Shown piece by piece: positions 39,740 through 50,626 of a stretch of 52,500 bases of DNA. Position numbers and translations under genes: made by a program. The notes below the pieces were generated by a model. That model saw nothing but the letters and a program-made list of their open reading frames with translations, was not told the origin of the DNA and ran no database searches. Every line of letters begins with the position of its first letter. Positions within the stretch are counted from its first letter, which is position 1. This DNA is from Chrysomallon squamiferum (taxonomy: Eukaryota; Mollusca; Gastropoda; Neomphalida; Peltospiridae): contig CM022669.1 in the NCBI GenBank assembly GCA_012295275.1, positions 7,534,989 through 7,587,488 of the forward strand, in the 5' to 3' direction.

Positions 39740-40230
39740 CAGTTTCCTTCGTGACAAAGAACTAAAAATCAACATCTATCCGGCTGGGTTGGACAGTGAC
39801 GTTTTAAATTTAATAAAAACAAATCTTCTCAAACAAACAAAAGTGTTTCGCTTGCTTTCATTCGCCTTCTAACCTGAATAGGACGCCAGCGGACATTGTT
39901 TCCGCGCACAAACAAAATGGCGCTTGATCCGAACTAGAGGGCGCTGACTGTCTTAATGTCGGCTGCTCGAGAGGGACGGACTGACACTCTGTATACAAAG
40001 TCTTCAATAGCACACAGACAGAGCCCTCTGGGGAGAAATCAATGGAAATTATTTTTCACTTTGAGAGTTTGTCAGCTTATTAGATTAATCCAGAAGATAT
40101 GTGCTAAAACCATGAAATCAGACAGTGATAAAAGCTACAGCGTGTTACATTAACAATCACTAAAGAAAAACGTCCAGTTGGTAATATTTAAACACTGACT
40201 TCAGTCATCTCTGCCTCATAGACGCGCAAT
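39740..40230. promoter_or_regulatory. Island with YY1-like and CTCF-like sites
   Basis: CAAAATGGCGC (39913-39923) is YY1-like and AACTAGAGGGCGCT (39932-39945) matches the core of the bilaterian CTCF motif. The two lie within 35 bp. Confidence 0.38.
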
Positions 40231-40480
40231 CATTTATCCATCGGATTTAAGACCTGAAGGTAGCTTGGATCGGATCCTGTTAATGGCACCCATGGACAAG
40301 TATGGACAAGCAATGAAGAAAAATGCTGTTAGTAAGATTTAAAACAATGTCTTGTGTACCATCGGTCCAATAGACGGCACCATTCACTTGTAGGTTCTGT
40401 GGATCGCATCATGTTACAGAACTATATGGACAAGTAAATAAAAATTACAGCATTATTCCTTCTTAATAACAATTCGTCTT
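40230..40480. repeat. Diverged tandem duplication, about 121-bp unit
   Basis: Two related units begin at CATCGGATTT (about 40239) and CATCGGTCCA (about 40360). Both contain GGATC-C-T-x-x-TGTTA and TATGGACAAGT blocks. The copies are weakly similar. Confidence 0.4.
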
Positions 40481-40741
40481 TGAAACTAATAATTATCTAA
40501 GATAATGTAATCTTTATTCAACCAATACATGACTATGTAAATGAGGAAAAAAATTAGTTTACTCTATATAAAATCTAGTATTATAAAATGTATTTAAGTA
40601 ACTAAATAGAAGGAAATACGTATGTGTGGATGTAGATACATTTATAAGTAACATTACCGTAAAAACAAAAACACTATATCAGCAAGGATAGGTTGATCGT
40701 TGATGTTAGCCACAGCAAGATTTATAATTATCATCACTATG

Positions 40742-40776
<35 letters not shown>

Positions 40777-40979
40777 AAACTGGATCAAACTGAACATGCA
40801 TACATATATACTTACATACATAAGTACACAGGTACATACACACACGCATTCACACATACTCCTGTAACAGATCTTCAAATATCTTCCTGACATTTTATTA
40901 CTCATTTTTCCTGTGTAGCTAATTTGAACAGAAGAAAAAAATACGTAGTCAAGCTGCAAATTCTAATTTTGTTTCTTCA

Positions 40980-41290
40980 TCGCTTAGTTTGCCTCCTTTT
41001 GTACTGAAATAATGTCGTTTTGCTAGCTGCCAGATTTTAATCCCTTCGATCGGCTGAGTGGAGTAAGAAATAGGATCTCTTTCTCCTTCTTCTTCTTTTT
41101 CAAATTGGCCACTAGATTGTGGCGTATTATCCACAAAATACCCGGATTACGAAACTGCGGCCTGGATTTGTTCTGTAACAGCTGTATTTGACTGTCTCCC
41201 AGTCCAGAGAAGATTTTCATTTAAACTGGAGTGTGCAGGCATGAAGATGCAGTGTAGAATTCTTTTGTTTAATTTCGACCAGTTTATTTA
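40980..41290. other. Intergenic, complex, no gene recognised
   Basis: Minus-strand frames here (about 60-65 codons) overlap each other in different frames and show no domain. No splice-consistent assembly was found. Confidence 0.3.
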
Positions 41291-41295
41291 GCGAT

Positions 41296-41298
<3 letters not shown>

Positions 41299-41336
<38 letters not shown>

Positions 41337-41337
41337 C
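41299..41337. repeat. Poly-T tract (about 38)
   Basis: Pure T run. Confidence 0.95.
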
Positions 41338-41584
41338 TAAATCTACACAATTTAAATACGTAATTTGTATTTTACAGACTGGATGTCTACTGTAGAATGA
41401 GAATACTGGACTGTTTACAAAATAATTTAACTTCATATATAGCTAATATAATATCTATAATTATTTATATATATATATATATTTTATATTTTTATTTTTA
41501 TTTTTTTACTTTTTTTTTTAAATCAACAACAGTAAAAGCACATTTGATGAAAAGGAAGTTGGGCACTTTGGGGAGAGAGGCAAG

Positions 41585-41587
<3 letters not shown>

Positions 41588-41680
<93 letters not shown>
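41588..41680. repeat. (GA)n microsatellite
   Basis: This is a pure GA tract of about 46 units. Confidence 0.97.
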
Positions 41681-41682
<2 letters not shown>

Positions 41683-41739
41683 TCAGGAAAAACTACATAA
41701 TTTAATAAATAAAGTGTATAACGCACACGTCGCCAATTT

Positions 41740-42170
41740 TCTTGTAGATTGGTTTTTATATTCTCGTGTTTCCAGCGCTGAATAGTCTAAAGAAAGACTG
41801 GAATTGGCTTTGGAATCCGGTTTGCATCGAGTTTATTGTAGGTAAACCTACTTTTATTGACAATAGATAGACTGAGGAGAAGATTGAAACGGATAATAGA
41901 CAGTAAGTGACGTGATTCTGATAGAGCTCATTTGATTGGGGAGGGAATACCACATCTACAAAACAAGACCAGTCATTTAAACGCGATGTGATATTTTCAA
42001 ATGTACTGAAGTGGATTAGTCGTTTTTGAGAAAGTCCTGAAAGAAACTGAAGAAGTAACTGAAATAGATTGTTTTTCGTCGTCTGTTCTCCAGTTCTTCT
42101 TCTTCGTCTCCGTGTGGGATTTTTATCTTTCTCTCGAACTTTGTCTTTCTCCTTTATATTTTCATATCAA
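41740..42170. other. Intergenic, complex, no gene recognised
   Basis: Moderately complex sequence between a GA tract and a trinucleotide repeat. A 65-codon minus frame (41756-41953) has no features. Confidence 0.3.
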
Positions 42171-42207
42171 AGTAGTAGTAGTAGTAGTAATAGTAGTAGT
42201 AGTAGTA

Positions 42208-42277
<70 letters not shown>

Positions 42278-42280
42278 AAA
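42171..42280. repeat. (AGT)n(AGC)n(AGT)n trinucleotide repeat
   Basis: Pure AGT blocks enclose a block of AGC/CAG units at about 42207-42237. Confidence 0.96.
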
Positions 42281-42695
42281 CATTAGTAATATTAATAGCA
42301 TTAGAAAAAGAAGACTATGATGATAATGATGATAATGACATATCAGATACAAACAGAAATATAAGCTTTTGCATTTTGTAACTGCTTGTTGTTATGAGGA
42401 ACTGAAATTCATATTAATATAGTACCAAACACTGTATGGAAAGGAAAAGATTTTGAAAAATTATTTTCACCAAATTTATGATGGTTTTAGTATGACGTAA
42501 CGTCGTTGAGAAAACACATGAAAAATAAGTCTAATCCATTACTCCTTTTGAAATGAGACAAAAACGCAAAAACGCCGAGCGGAGCGGGGCAAAATTATTT
42601 GGGCGAGTTAAAAGACGCAAAAACCTTGATTCTAGCCATTTATATATACATACATATTTTTTATTTTTTTTTAATTTTTGCGTTTAAATTAATAT

Positions 42696-42700
<5 letters not shown>

Positions 42701-42752
<52 letters not shown>
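42701..42752. repeat. (TA)n microsatellite
   Basis: This is a pure TA tract of about 26 units. Confidence 0.97.
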
Positions 42753-42756
<4 letters not shown>

Positions 42757-42759
42757 AAT

Positions 42760-43650
42760 AATAAGAAAAACAAGAAATAAAATCGTAATTTTCGGTATAA
42801 GGCATCGGCATCATTTGCCTCAATTGTACTTACGGCCATGTAATCTAGTAATATTATTAATGTGATTCCTAGCTCGAAAACTTTATCGTTAACGTTAGAA
42901 AAAAAAAAAAATCATTTGAGATGTTGTCTTAAAATGTGTTAGGGGAAAACGATACTGACGTTGAAATCTGCTGCATTTAAAACATTGATGCATGACATTT
43001 TAAACGAATGAATAAAGATATCAGTCTGTAATTCGTAAACTCTTGGAGGTATTCATATCTATGTTTACGCGATCGTAGATTCTCGCCTAACTTCTTTATC
43101 TTTGTAGTATGCTCAAGTTTAAAATTACGAATTATTTTCATATTAACACTATGAATTAATCATTTACAAGATGTCAGCTATAGATCATAAAATTTAAATT
43201 ATTATTTTGCAGGATCCAATTTTTATTTTTTTATTTACTTTATTTTTATTTTTTTATTTTTCTTTTTCTTTTTTTGTTTGTGTTTTTTTCTTTTTTTTTT
43301 TTTTCTTTTTTTTTTTTCTGCTCTCGAACCTCCTTTTAACGAGTCCCTTGGCTGTATTCCGCTTTTTGGAAATATAAAAATATTCTCAAATTTGGACCCA
43401 TTCAGGAGCTAGCGAAGTCTCCTAAAATGTATCCTTGAGCACTCCAGTCTGTTTGCACTGCGTTCTTACTGTCCAATATTTATTTGTTATTCTCTCTCTC
43501 TAAGAATTCTTAACAGATACTTAGTCTTTATAGACTTTGGCATCTTCCTAATTCTTTGCACCTTATTAAATTTCATTGTTATAATTATGTTCTATAAAAT
43601 TATCTTAGACAGACTTACAGTCAGAAAAAAGAAAGAAAACAATATATGTA
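42760..43650. other. Intergenic between TA repeat and foldback element
   Basis: AT-rich sequence with a T-rich block at 43218-43320. No gene seen. Confidence 0.4.
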
Positions 43651-43654
43651 TGTA

Positions 43655-43850
43655 TATATATTGTTTGTGAAGTCAGGCTCATACAGAGATGCATACACAC
43701 ACAGACACACCCACTTACTTTTCGTGTTTGATACAATTGTTTACAATAATGCAGAAATATATATATTTCTGCATTATTGTAAACAATTGTATTGAACACG
43801 AAAGGTAAGTGGGTATGTCTTTGTGTGTGTGTGTCTGACTTCACAAATAA
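43655..43850. mobile_element. Foldback element (MITE-like inverted repeat, about 190 bp)
   Basis: The sequence is a nearly perfect palindrome centred at 43761/43762. The inner 39-bp arms differ at two positions and meet at GCAGAAATATA. Homology continues outward through CCCACTTAC and a CA/GT-rich stretch to terminal TTGTGAAGTCAG at 43664 and CTGACTTCACAA at 43833. The left arm has about 12 extra bases. Such structure is typical of foldback MITEs; a long-hairpin RNA source is an alternative. No transposase is present, and no clear target duplication can be fixed because the flanks are AT-rich. Confidence 0.6.
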
Positions 43851-44038
43851 TATTAAATTATTAGATGTGTATTTCATAGCATTACATCTTCCTAAAAATT
43901 ACATATTTTAAGCACTCAAACGTCTTGCGTCTGGATTTGTTATCATTTGGTTTAGTCTTCATACCATTTCAAACTAGCTGTTGTTCTCAGTTGTTCCGCC
44001 TGGTTTTGAGGTAACAGTCGACGATTGCTGTTGTCAAA

Positions 44039-45134
44039 ATGCCGAGTGGTGGAATATCACGTTTTATAGGCCCAAGGCATTATGAAATGCTCAGGAATTG
44101 GTAAAAATGATACCTGCATTATATCGTTTGTTATTTTTTTTCTGTTTAATATATATATTAATATAAAAATAATATTTTGGTACATGAAGTATTTTATTAA
44201 TTTGTTTATGCTTACACTTTGAAGGTCAAATGATTTTCGGAAGAAAATGTACTTGTGACCTGTATTGTTTGAATGTAGCGTTAATATTATTCTCGACAAT
44301 AAATAGTATATTTTTTTAAAGTTTTAATAAATATTTTTGGTTTGTATGTTGTCGAATATTTAGTTAAATATTTAGTTATCTTCAAAGTATATTAGTTCTT
44401 TGTCAAAATATTTGTTACGAAAATTATGTTCCTTAGATGACACATTCATGTTTACATTTGAATTTCATAGTCAGATACTGATTAACCTGGTGTGAAACAA
44501 GATAATTCATTTGTGTGTATTAGTTACAATACTAAATAGCTGAATCTAATTGTTTAATTAATTTCTGTCATCAGTGGGAATCCATCAATAAAATATTCCT
44601 GCTTCATATATTTTACTTAAAATGTAAGGAATCCAGTAACTTGAAGTGTTTGAATACAATCATTATTTTATTATCAAACTACAAAAATGTTAAACACGTA
44701 AATATCGCTTTATTCAATTTGTCCAATGTTCAATGTCAATGTCAGTTTCTATTAAATGTTTTGTAGTTTTTCTTTTCATTAGCTAAACTAGGGAATATTA
44801 TATTCTCAAAGACATGTTTAATATATGTTACATATTTATATATATATATTTAATTATTAATATTTAATCAGAGACTGAATGTATGAAGGAAAATAATTGC
44901 CATATAAATAAAGATACCATTTTAAAAAACAAGTTAACTTTTTTTCTTTTTTTTTTTTATATCTTGTTTTACATATTGTCCATTACTTTAAAAAATATGT
45001 ATGTTTTCAGGGTTCCTTCATTAGGATTATTTGGAGCCTCGGCTGGAATTGCTGCACTGTACTTCTCAGATTGGAAGTTGATTTTGCAGTTTGTTCCAAT
45101 TTACAACACTAAATTTAAATCCAAGGAGGAATAA
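44039..45134 (+). CDS. UQCR11: Cytochrome b-c1 complex subunit 10 (UQCR11/QCR10 family), two coding exons
   Basis: This encodes a 61-residue homologue of the smallest accessory subunit of respiratory complex III in the mitochondrial inner membrane. Coding exon 1 is 44039-44100 and coding exon 2 is 45011-45134. The intron starts GTAAAA, ends TTTTCAG and splits a Trp codon as TG|G. The N-terminal part reads RFIGPRHYEMLRNW followed by VP across the junction, matching the RFxGPRxxExxxNWVP signature of the family. A single membrane segment (about residues 24-39) follows, then the hallmark DWKLILQFVPIYNTKFK and an acidic-basic tail. Human UQCR11 is 56 residues, so the length fits. The ATG has A at -3. 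The N-terminus lacks an obvious cleavable presequence, as is usual for this subunit. A foldback element ends about 190 bp upstream. The identification is firm; exact transcript ends are inferred. Confidence 0.93.
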
Positions 45135-45815
45135 TTATTGTCAGTGTTTAGAGGTGAATACACCCAGAGTTTCTTTAACAGTGTTTATTACTTGTAGTTT
45201 ACATATTATAAATAAACTTCAAATCAAGCTATTGGAAAAAAAAAAAAGCTTGAAAAGTTAAATAATTTTAATAGAAACAATAAATTATTAATGCAACAGA
45301 AAATGATTTCCTATTCAGCTTATATACGTTATCAAAATTTGTGATAAAATCTTCATTTTTGTAAAAGCTTTGGAAAATAATGTTAAGTTGTCACTGGTAA
45401 AATTCAGATTGTAATATTGATTCATTGAACTATTAAAACTCACAACAGTAACTTTATGAATTAAAACACACATATTGTGACATAGACCCAAATAAAATGA
45501 AGATGAATAGCAAACAAAAACATAACACAATGTAAAGCATCTTTATTGAATTACTATTCTGAATTATTAATGTAATGTGAATATATGGTTATCTCCGAAG
45601 TATAATTTACACGAGTTACAAATGTTTTGAAATCACCAGTAAAATTAATTTAAAATTTTCTTATTTTTCAGATGTTTCAGTTTGTACAAGCCTGGACAAA
45701 AGCTAAATACCATCCAAGTGCAAGAAACAAATCATGAACATATTGTGTGATTGACTAGGAAATGTGTATTAAATAAATATCATTGAAAGTTTGAAATAAA
45801 ACTGTTTAGAATAAC
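45135..45815 (+). other. UQCR11: UQCR11 3' UTR with a probable intron and terminal exon
   Basis: After the stop codon the sequence reaches TTTAGAG|GTGAAT, a possible donor at 45154, only 19 bp past the stop and so not expected to trigger nonsense-mediated decay. A TTATTTTTCAG acceptor ends at 45671. The following non-coding stretch (45672 to about 45815) carries AATAAA at 45772 and 45795. An earlier AATAAA at 45211 could instead end the message before the intron. Both forms are inferred from signals only. Confidence 0.45.
45191..45495 (+). repeat. Dispersed direct repeat, copy 1 (inside the UQCR11 3'UTR intron)
   Basis: This 305-bp segment is closely similar to 48501-48755 in the same orientation. 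Shared blocks include CTTG-TAGTTTACATATTA-like starts, AAGCTATTGG, GATTTCCTATTCAGCTTATAT, GTTAAGTTGTCACTG, ACTCACAACAGTAACTTTA and TGTGACATAGAC ends. Copy 1 carries about 50 bp of extra sequence in two blocks. Confidence 0.75.
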
Positions 45816-46464
45816 AAAAACTTTAATCTTGGTGTTTTGTTGGGGGGGGGTAACTGTAGGGAATGATACATTTTAATACCACCTTCCCTATTTGTTATGT
45901 ATATGAATAATAATGTACTTCTTTTATGAAGGAAAATACATCGGAGAATTATTATATTTTCTTCTAAAATCTAAATTTAGTGGCATTAGACATGTGAAAA
46001 CATATATACTGTATATTTCCTTGTGGTTATTTTAATAGTTCAGGACTTAGTAAATAATAATAATGAATTAAATGATAATTTTAAAAATCAATATTTATTA
46101 AACATTTTCATTATTTTCGTTTTGCATTTATATTTTAGAGTAAAAAGTGTAAAAAATATATAAAAATAACAAATTATTGCCCTCAGAAATTTCTGCAGTA
46201 TTAACTGGTTATTAATCAGCAAAACTAAGTTGTGTATTACTCTAACACATAACATGACAAGATAACAAAATAGTAGGATTCCTTAATTTTTAGAAAAGCA
46301 GAACATCTGAAAAATATTCGACTAACTGATACCTGTAAGGTTATTTGTAATACAATGAATTCACCTGAAAGGCTGACTAAGGAGAATTTTAAACAATTAA
46401 ATGACCATCAACATTCTGGTTCCACGCCAAACTAGTTTTTAAATGTTTCTCATTAGAAATAATA

Positions 46465-46496
<32 letters not shown>

Positions 46497-47220
46497 CACA
46501 CGTAATTTTGCTTTGCATACAATTAACATAAGTTCTTTCTTTTTTTATTGATATTCATGTTTTGGGGTGTGGTTTGTTGGGGCTTTTTAATTCTGATTTT
46601 CAAAATAATGTATATTTATATTTCTGAAAAAAATTGAGTTAATTTTCATGCCACTCATTTTTAGTTTTTAAAAAAAAGAGATTATTTAGTGTTGAACTCA
46701 TACTTTAAACTAATATTCTTGGAAACAGTTTATGTTCATAAGAAGTATCCAGAGCTGCTGGTATTTTTCCTCTCTCCCTAATACTACAACATGTTTTATG
46801 TTGATGTTGATCACTCGATGTGACAAATGTAACATAAAAATTTTAATGGCTTTTTTAAGCACGGATTGAAAATTAAAAATGCCAATCTTCCAACCCAAAT
46901 ATTTATACGTCTGTAATCTGTCTCTTGACAGGTAAATGTTGTACAAAATATACAATGACAGAAACATATAGCCAGATTGCTTACCAATCTACAGAACGTA
47001 ATTTTAAAATATTCCTCAATGCAAATTAATAAATATCAAGAATGAACTGTTATACATACACATTTATGAGAAAAAATTGTGAGGAAAGCCTGAATTACAG
47101 ATTGACTAGAGTGAGAAACAAACCAGCTGGAACACAAAGCTGGTACACAAAGCTGGTTTGACCTAGTGATATACAAGTAATCTCACTAATAATAACAACT
47201 GCTACAAAATAAATAAAATA
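45816..47220. other. Intergenic between the convergent UQCR11 and microprotein transcripts
   Basis: The stretch is AT-rich with a 9-base G run at 45842-45850, a TA tract near 46465-46495, and a 10-bp inverted repeat, CAAACCAGCT (47119-47128) and AGCTGGTTTG (47151-47160), enclosing two ACACAAAGCTGGT copies. No coding frame is supported. Confidence 0.4.
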
Positions 47221-47224
47221 AAAA

Positions 47225-47250
47225 CCAACATCAAAACTGCATTTATTCTA
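47225..47250 (-). terminator. Polyadenylation signal for the minus-strand microprotein transcript
   Basis: TTTATT on the + strand at 47242-47247 reads AATAAA on the minus strand, about 155 bp after the stop of the 72-residue ORF. It is the first such hexamer downstream of both microprotein ORFs. Confidence 0.45.
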
Positions 47251-47399
47251 TTATTGAACTATATAAAAAGTTTTCTCTCATATTTCTTCAAAAATATTAC
47301 CATAAACAAATTTTTATATTTAAATTTTTTGTTATTATTATTTTATTTTGTTTGGGAATAATCTGTAATGTGACAATGTCATTTCAAACTTAAACTTCA

Positions 47400-47618
47400 T
47401 CAAGATCTATTGCCATCATCTCTTATTGTCTGATCATCAAATTCTCTATTTCTCTGTTGTCTGTAGTACAGATATCTTGCTTCTTCTTCCAACGTCAACA
47501 TGTCTTTACGATTTCTGTAAGGTTTATAAATAAATATATAACACCCTACAGCAGTCAAAACACCCAAAGTTATTGCTGTGCTGCGTCGGAAAAATCCTGA
47601 TTTCACGTTGCTAGACAT
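47400..47618 (-). CDS. Single-pass membrane microprotein, 72 aa, probably second ORF of the PIGBOS1-like transcript
   Basis: The ORF starts with MSSNVKSGFFRRSTA, has a single membrane segment (about residues 14-31, with GVLTAVGCYIFIYKP) and then a charged, probably helical tail rich in Glu, Arg and Tyr (EEEARYLYYRQQRNR). The layout of short basic head, Gly-containing helix, aromatic-Ile-x-x-Lys-Pro exit and charged tail resembles PIGBOS1 and also SMIM20/MITRAC7-type mitochondrial proteins. I do not recognise a definite family. The ORF lies 184 bp downstream of the PIGBOS1-like ORF on the same strand. No AATAAA lies between them and one follows at 47242-47247, so both may sit on one mRNA. The start codon context is poor (C at -3), so re-initiation, leaky scanning or a separate spliced form would be needed. 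A hidden intron upstream is possible. Confidence 0.6.
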   Translation of the reverse strand: MSSNVKSGFFRRSTAITLGVLTAVGCYIFIYKPYRNRKDMLTLEEEARYLYYRQQRNREFDDQTIRDDGNRS

Positions 47619-47802
47619 GGGAAGTTGTTAGATATGAAATGCTGATTGAATAAAATATTCGATTGTTATCTGGTGTTCAGTTCTCCTATAGCTGATCCTA
47701 ATTTGTTAAAATTATCCAATGCATTCAAACAGAATTCAAAAATATGTTTATAACTTTGATTTATATAAATTATAATTTCAAATTTGTCCTTTTCATTTGT
47801 AT

Positions 47803-47958
47803 CTATGGCTTTGGTTTAGAAGTATCCTCCACTTCTGCTGCCTTGTCTTGTAAACTAACAAAGATGGGTTTCCAAATATACACGCCACACGCAACACCGA
47901 TTACAACTGCAACAAAAAGGTTTTTCAGGGGTATCCGTGCTCTGCTGTATTTCCTCAT
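47803..47958 (-). CDS. PIGBOS1-like mitochondrial membrane microprotein (51 aa)
   Basis: This short ORF on the minus strand encodes 51 residues: a basic N-terminus (MRKYSRARIPLK), one hydrophobic segment (about residues 13-29) containing GVACGVYIWKP, and a short polar tail ending in SKPKP. The segment closely resembles the GIAGGVYIFQP core of vertebrate PIGBOS1 (54 residues). That protein is an outer-mitochondrial-membrane microprotein reported to contact CLCC1 in the ER and to tune the unfolded protein response. The start ATG (complement of 47956-47958) has G at -3 and A at +4. ETS-like CCGGAAG and TTTCCGG words lie 30-85 bp upstream, typical of promoters of nuclear genes for mitochondrial proteins. 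The stop is followed by no AATAAA before the next ORF on the same strand. The family call rests on a short motif and overall layout recalled from memory, so orthology is likely but not proven. Confidence 0.7.
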   Translation of the reverse strand: MRKYSRARIPLKNLFVAVVIGVACGVYIWKPIFVSLQDKAAEVEDTSKPKP

Positions 47959-47984
47959 GACAAAGTTTTTTCACCTTGGTGCGC

Positions 47985-48050
47985 CAGGCGAAATATACCG
48001 GAAGAGTTAAGAAAAAAAAATATATGAATTATTTCCGGTTTCCTCGTTAA
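47985..48050 (-). promoter_or_regulatory. Putative promoter of the PIGBOS1-like gene with two ETS-type sites
   Basis: The words CCGGAAG (about 47989-47995) and TTTCCGG (about 48030-48036) flank the expected transcription start just upstream of the PIGBOS1-like ATG. ETS factors of the GABP/NRF-2 type commonly drive nuclear genes for mitochondrial proteins. No TATA box is evident. This is motif reading only. Confidence 0.35.
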
Positions 48051-48500
48051 CCTGAAGATTTAACCAGCCGACAAAAGTTTAACTTCATTATATTACTGTA
48101 ATATAATTATTCAGTTTCTTTGTTAATTAGTTATTCCTTTTTATACTCACTGGCGCATACATACAGTAATTGTCGTATCAATTTATGAACCTCTGAATAA
48201 CAAATAACACCAGATAATCAGTATTAATACGGCAGTTCCACTTTGTTTAAAATTTCAAGCGAACAGTAAATCTTGCGTATGAAACTTTGCGTAAACGTTC
48301 TAATTAAAAAAAAAAACAAAAAAAAAAAAAAGAATTATCCTGGCTATAACAAAACCCTTTTATGACGTTCAGACTGACCTAGTGTTGTATTCAGTCCTGA
48401 AGATGATTTATGACAGCAGAGTTGTGGCTGCTGCTGTTATTGTTGTGTATACAGAGTATCATACTTAATTTTATATTTAAAACAAACACATTTTTTTTAA

Positions 48501-48755
48501 CTTGTTGTTTACATATTACAAATAAAAATCACAGCAAGCTATTGGGGAAAAAAAGCTTGAAAAGTTTAATTAAATAATTTTAATAAAAACAAACAATGAT
48601 TTCCTATTCAGCTTATATATTTTATAAAAATTTGTGATAAAAAAATTTCTTTCGTAAAGGCTTTGGAAAACAATGTTAAGTTGTCACTGAAATATTAAAA
48701 CTCACAACAGTAACTTTATGAATTAAAGCATACATACTGTGACATAGACTAAAAT
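48501..48755 (+). repeat. Dispersed direct repeat, copy 2
   Basis: This is the second copy of the 45191-45495 segment. It lies between the PIGBOS1-like promoter and the 3' end of the minus-strand membrane-protein gene. It lacks two internal blocks found in copy 1 and is followed by an ATT-rich run. Confidence 0.75.
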
Positions 48756-48869
48756 TTATTATTATTATTATTATTATTATACATTTTTATTATTATTATT
48801 CTTTTATTTATTATAATTAATAAAAATATAATGTAAAATAAATGAAACATTGAACAGCGCCTTGATTTA

Positions 48870-50112
<1,243 letters not shown>

Positions 50113-50122
50113 CTAAAAGACA

Positions 50123-50245
50123 AATAATAATAATAATAATGAAAATAATGATAATAATAATAATAATAATAATGTATGTATAACAAAATACATAGTAATA
50201 ATAATAATAATGATAATAATGATAATAATAATAATGATTATAATG

Positions 50246-50287
<42 letters not shown>

Positions 50288-50360
50288 TCAGCTGAAAATA
50301 AAGTACTCATAGCAATAATAATAACATAACCAGTAGTAGTAATAATAATAATTGTTGATA
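50123..50360. repeat. (AAT)n compound repeat
   Basis: AAT units with GAT variants fill most of the stretch. On the minus strand the repeat abuts the acceptor of the candidate exon ending at 50112. Confidence 0.95.
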
Positions 50361-50528
50361 TTGTTATAATTTAGCTCGTGTCTTAGTAACAATACATTCA
50401 ATGCACTTTATGAGGAAGGTGCATTAAAAACAATTATATTATTATTGTTGTTGTTGCTATTATAATAATACTTATTGTTGCTATTGTTATAAATTATGAA
50501 ATAATTTATTGACGATATATGTAATCAT

Positions 50529-50530
<2 letters not shown>

Positions 50531-50621
<91 letters not shown>
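50531..50621. repeat. (CT)n microsatellite
   Basis: This is a pure CT tract of about 45 units. Confidence 0.97.

Positions 50622-50626
<5 letters not shown>

Noticed and set aside
47744-48010. 88-codon plus-strand frame
   Set aside because: It is the antisense shadow of the PIGBOS1-like ORF, which carries the recognisable motif.
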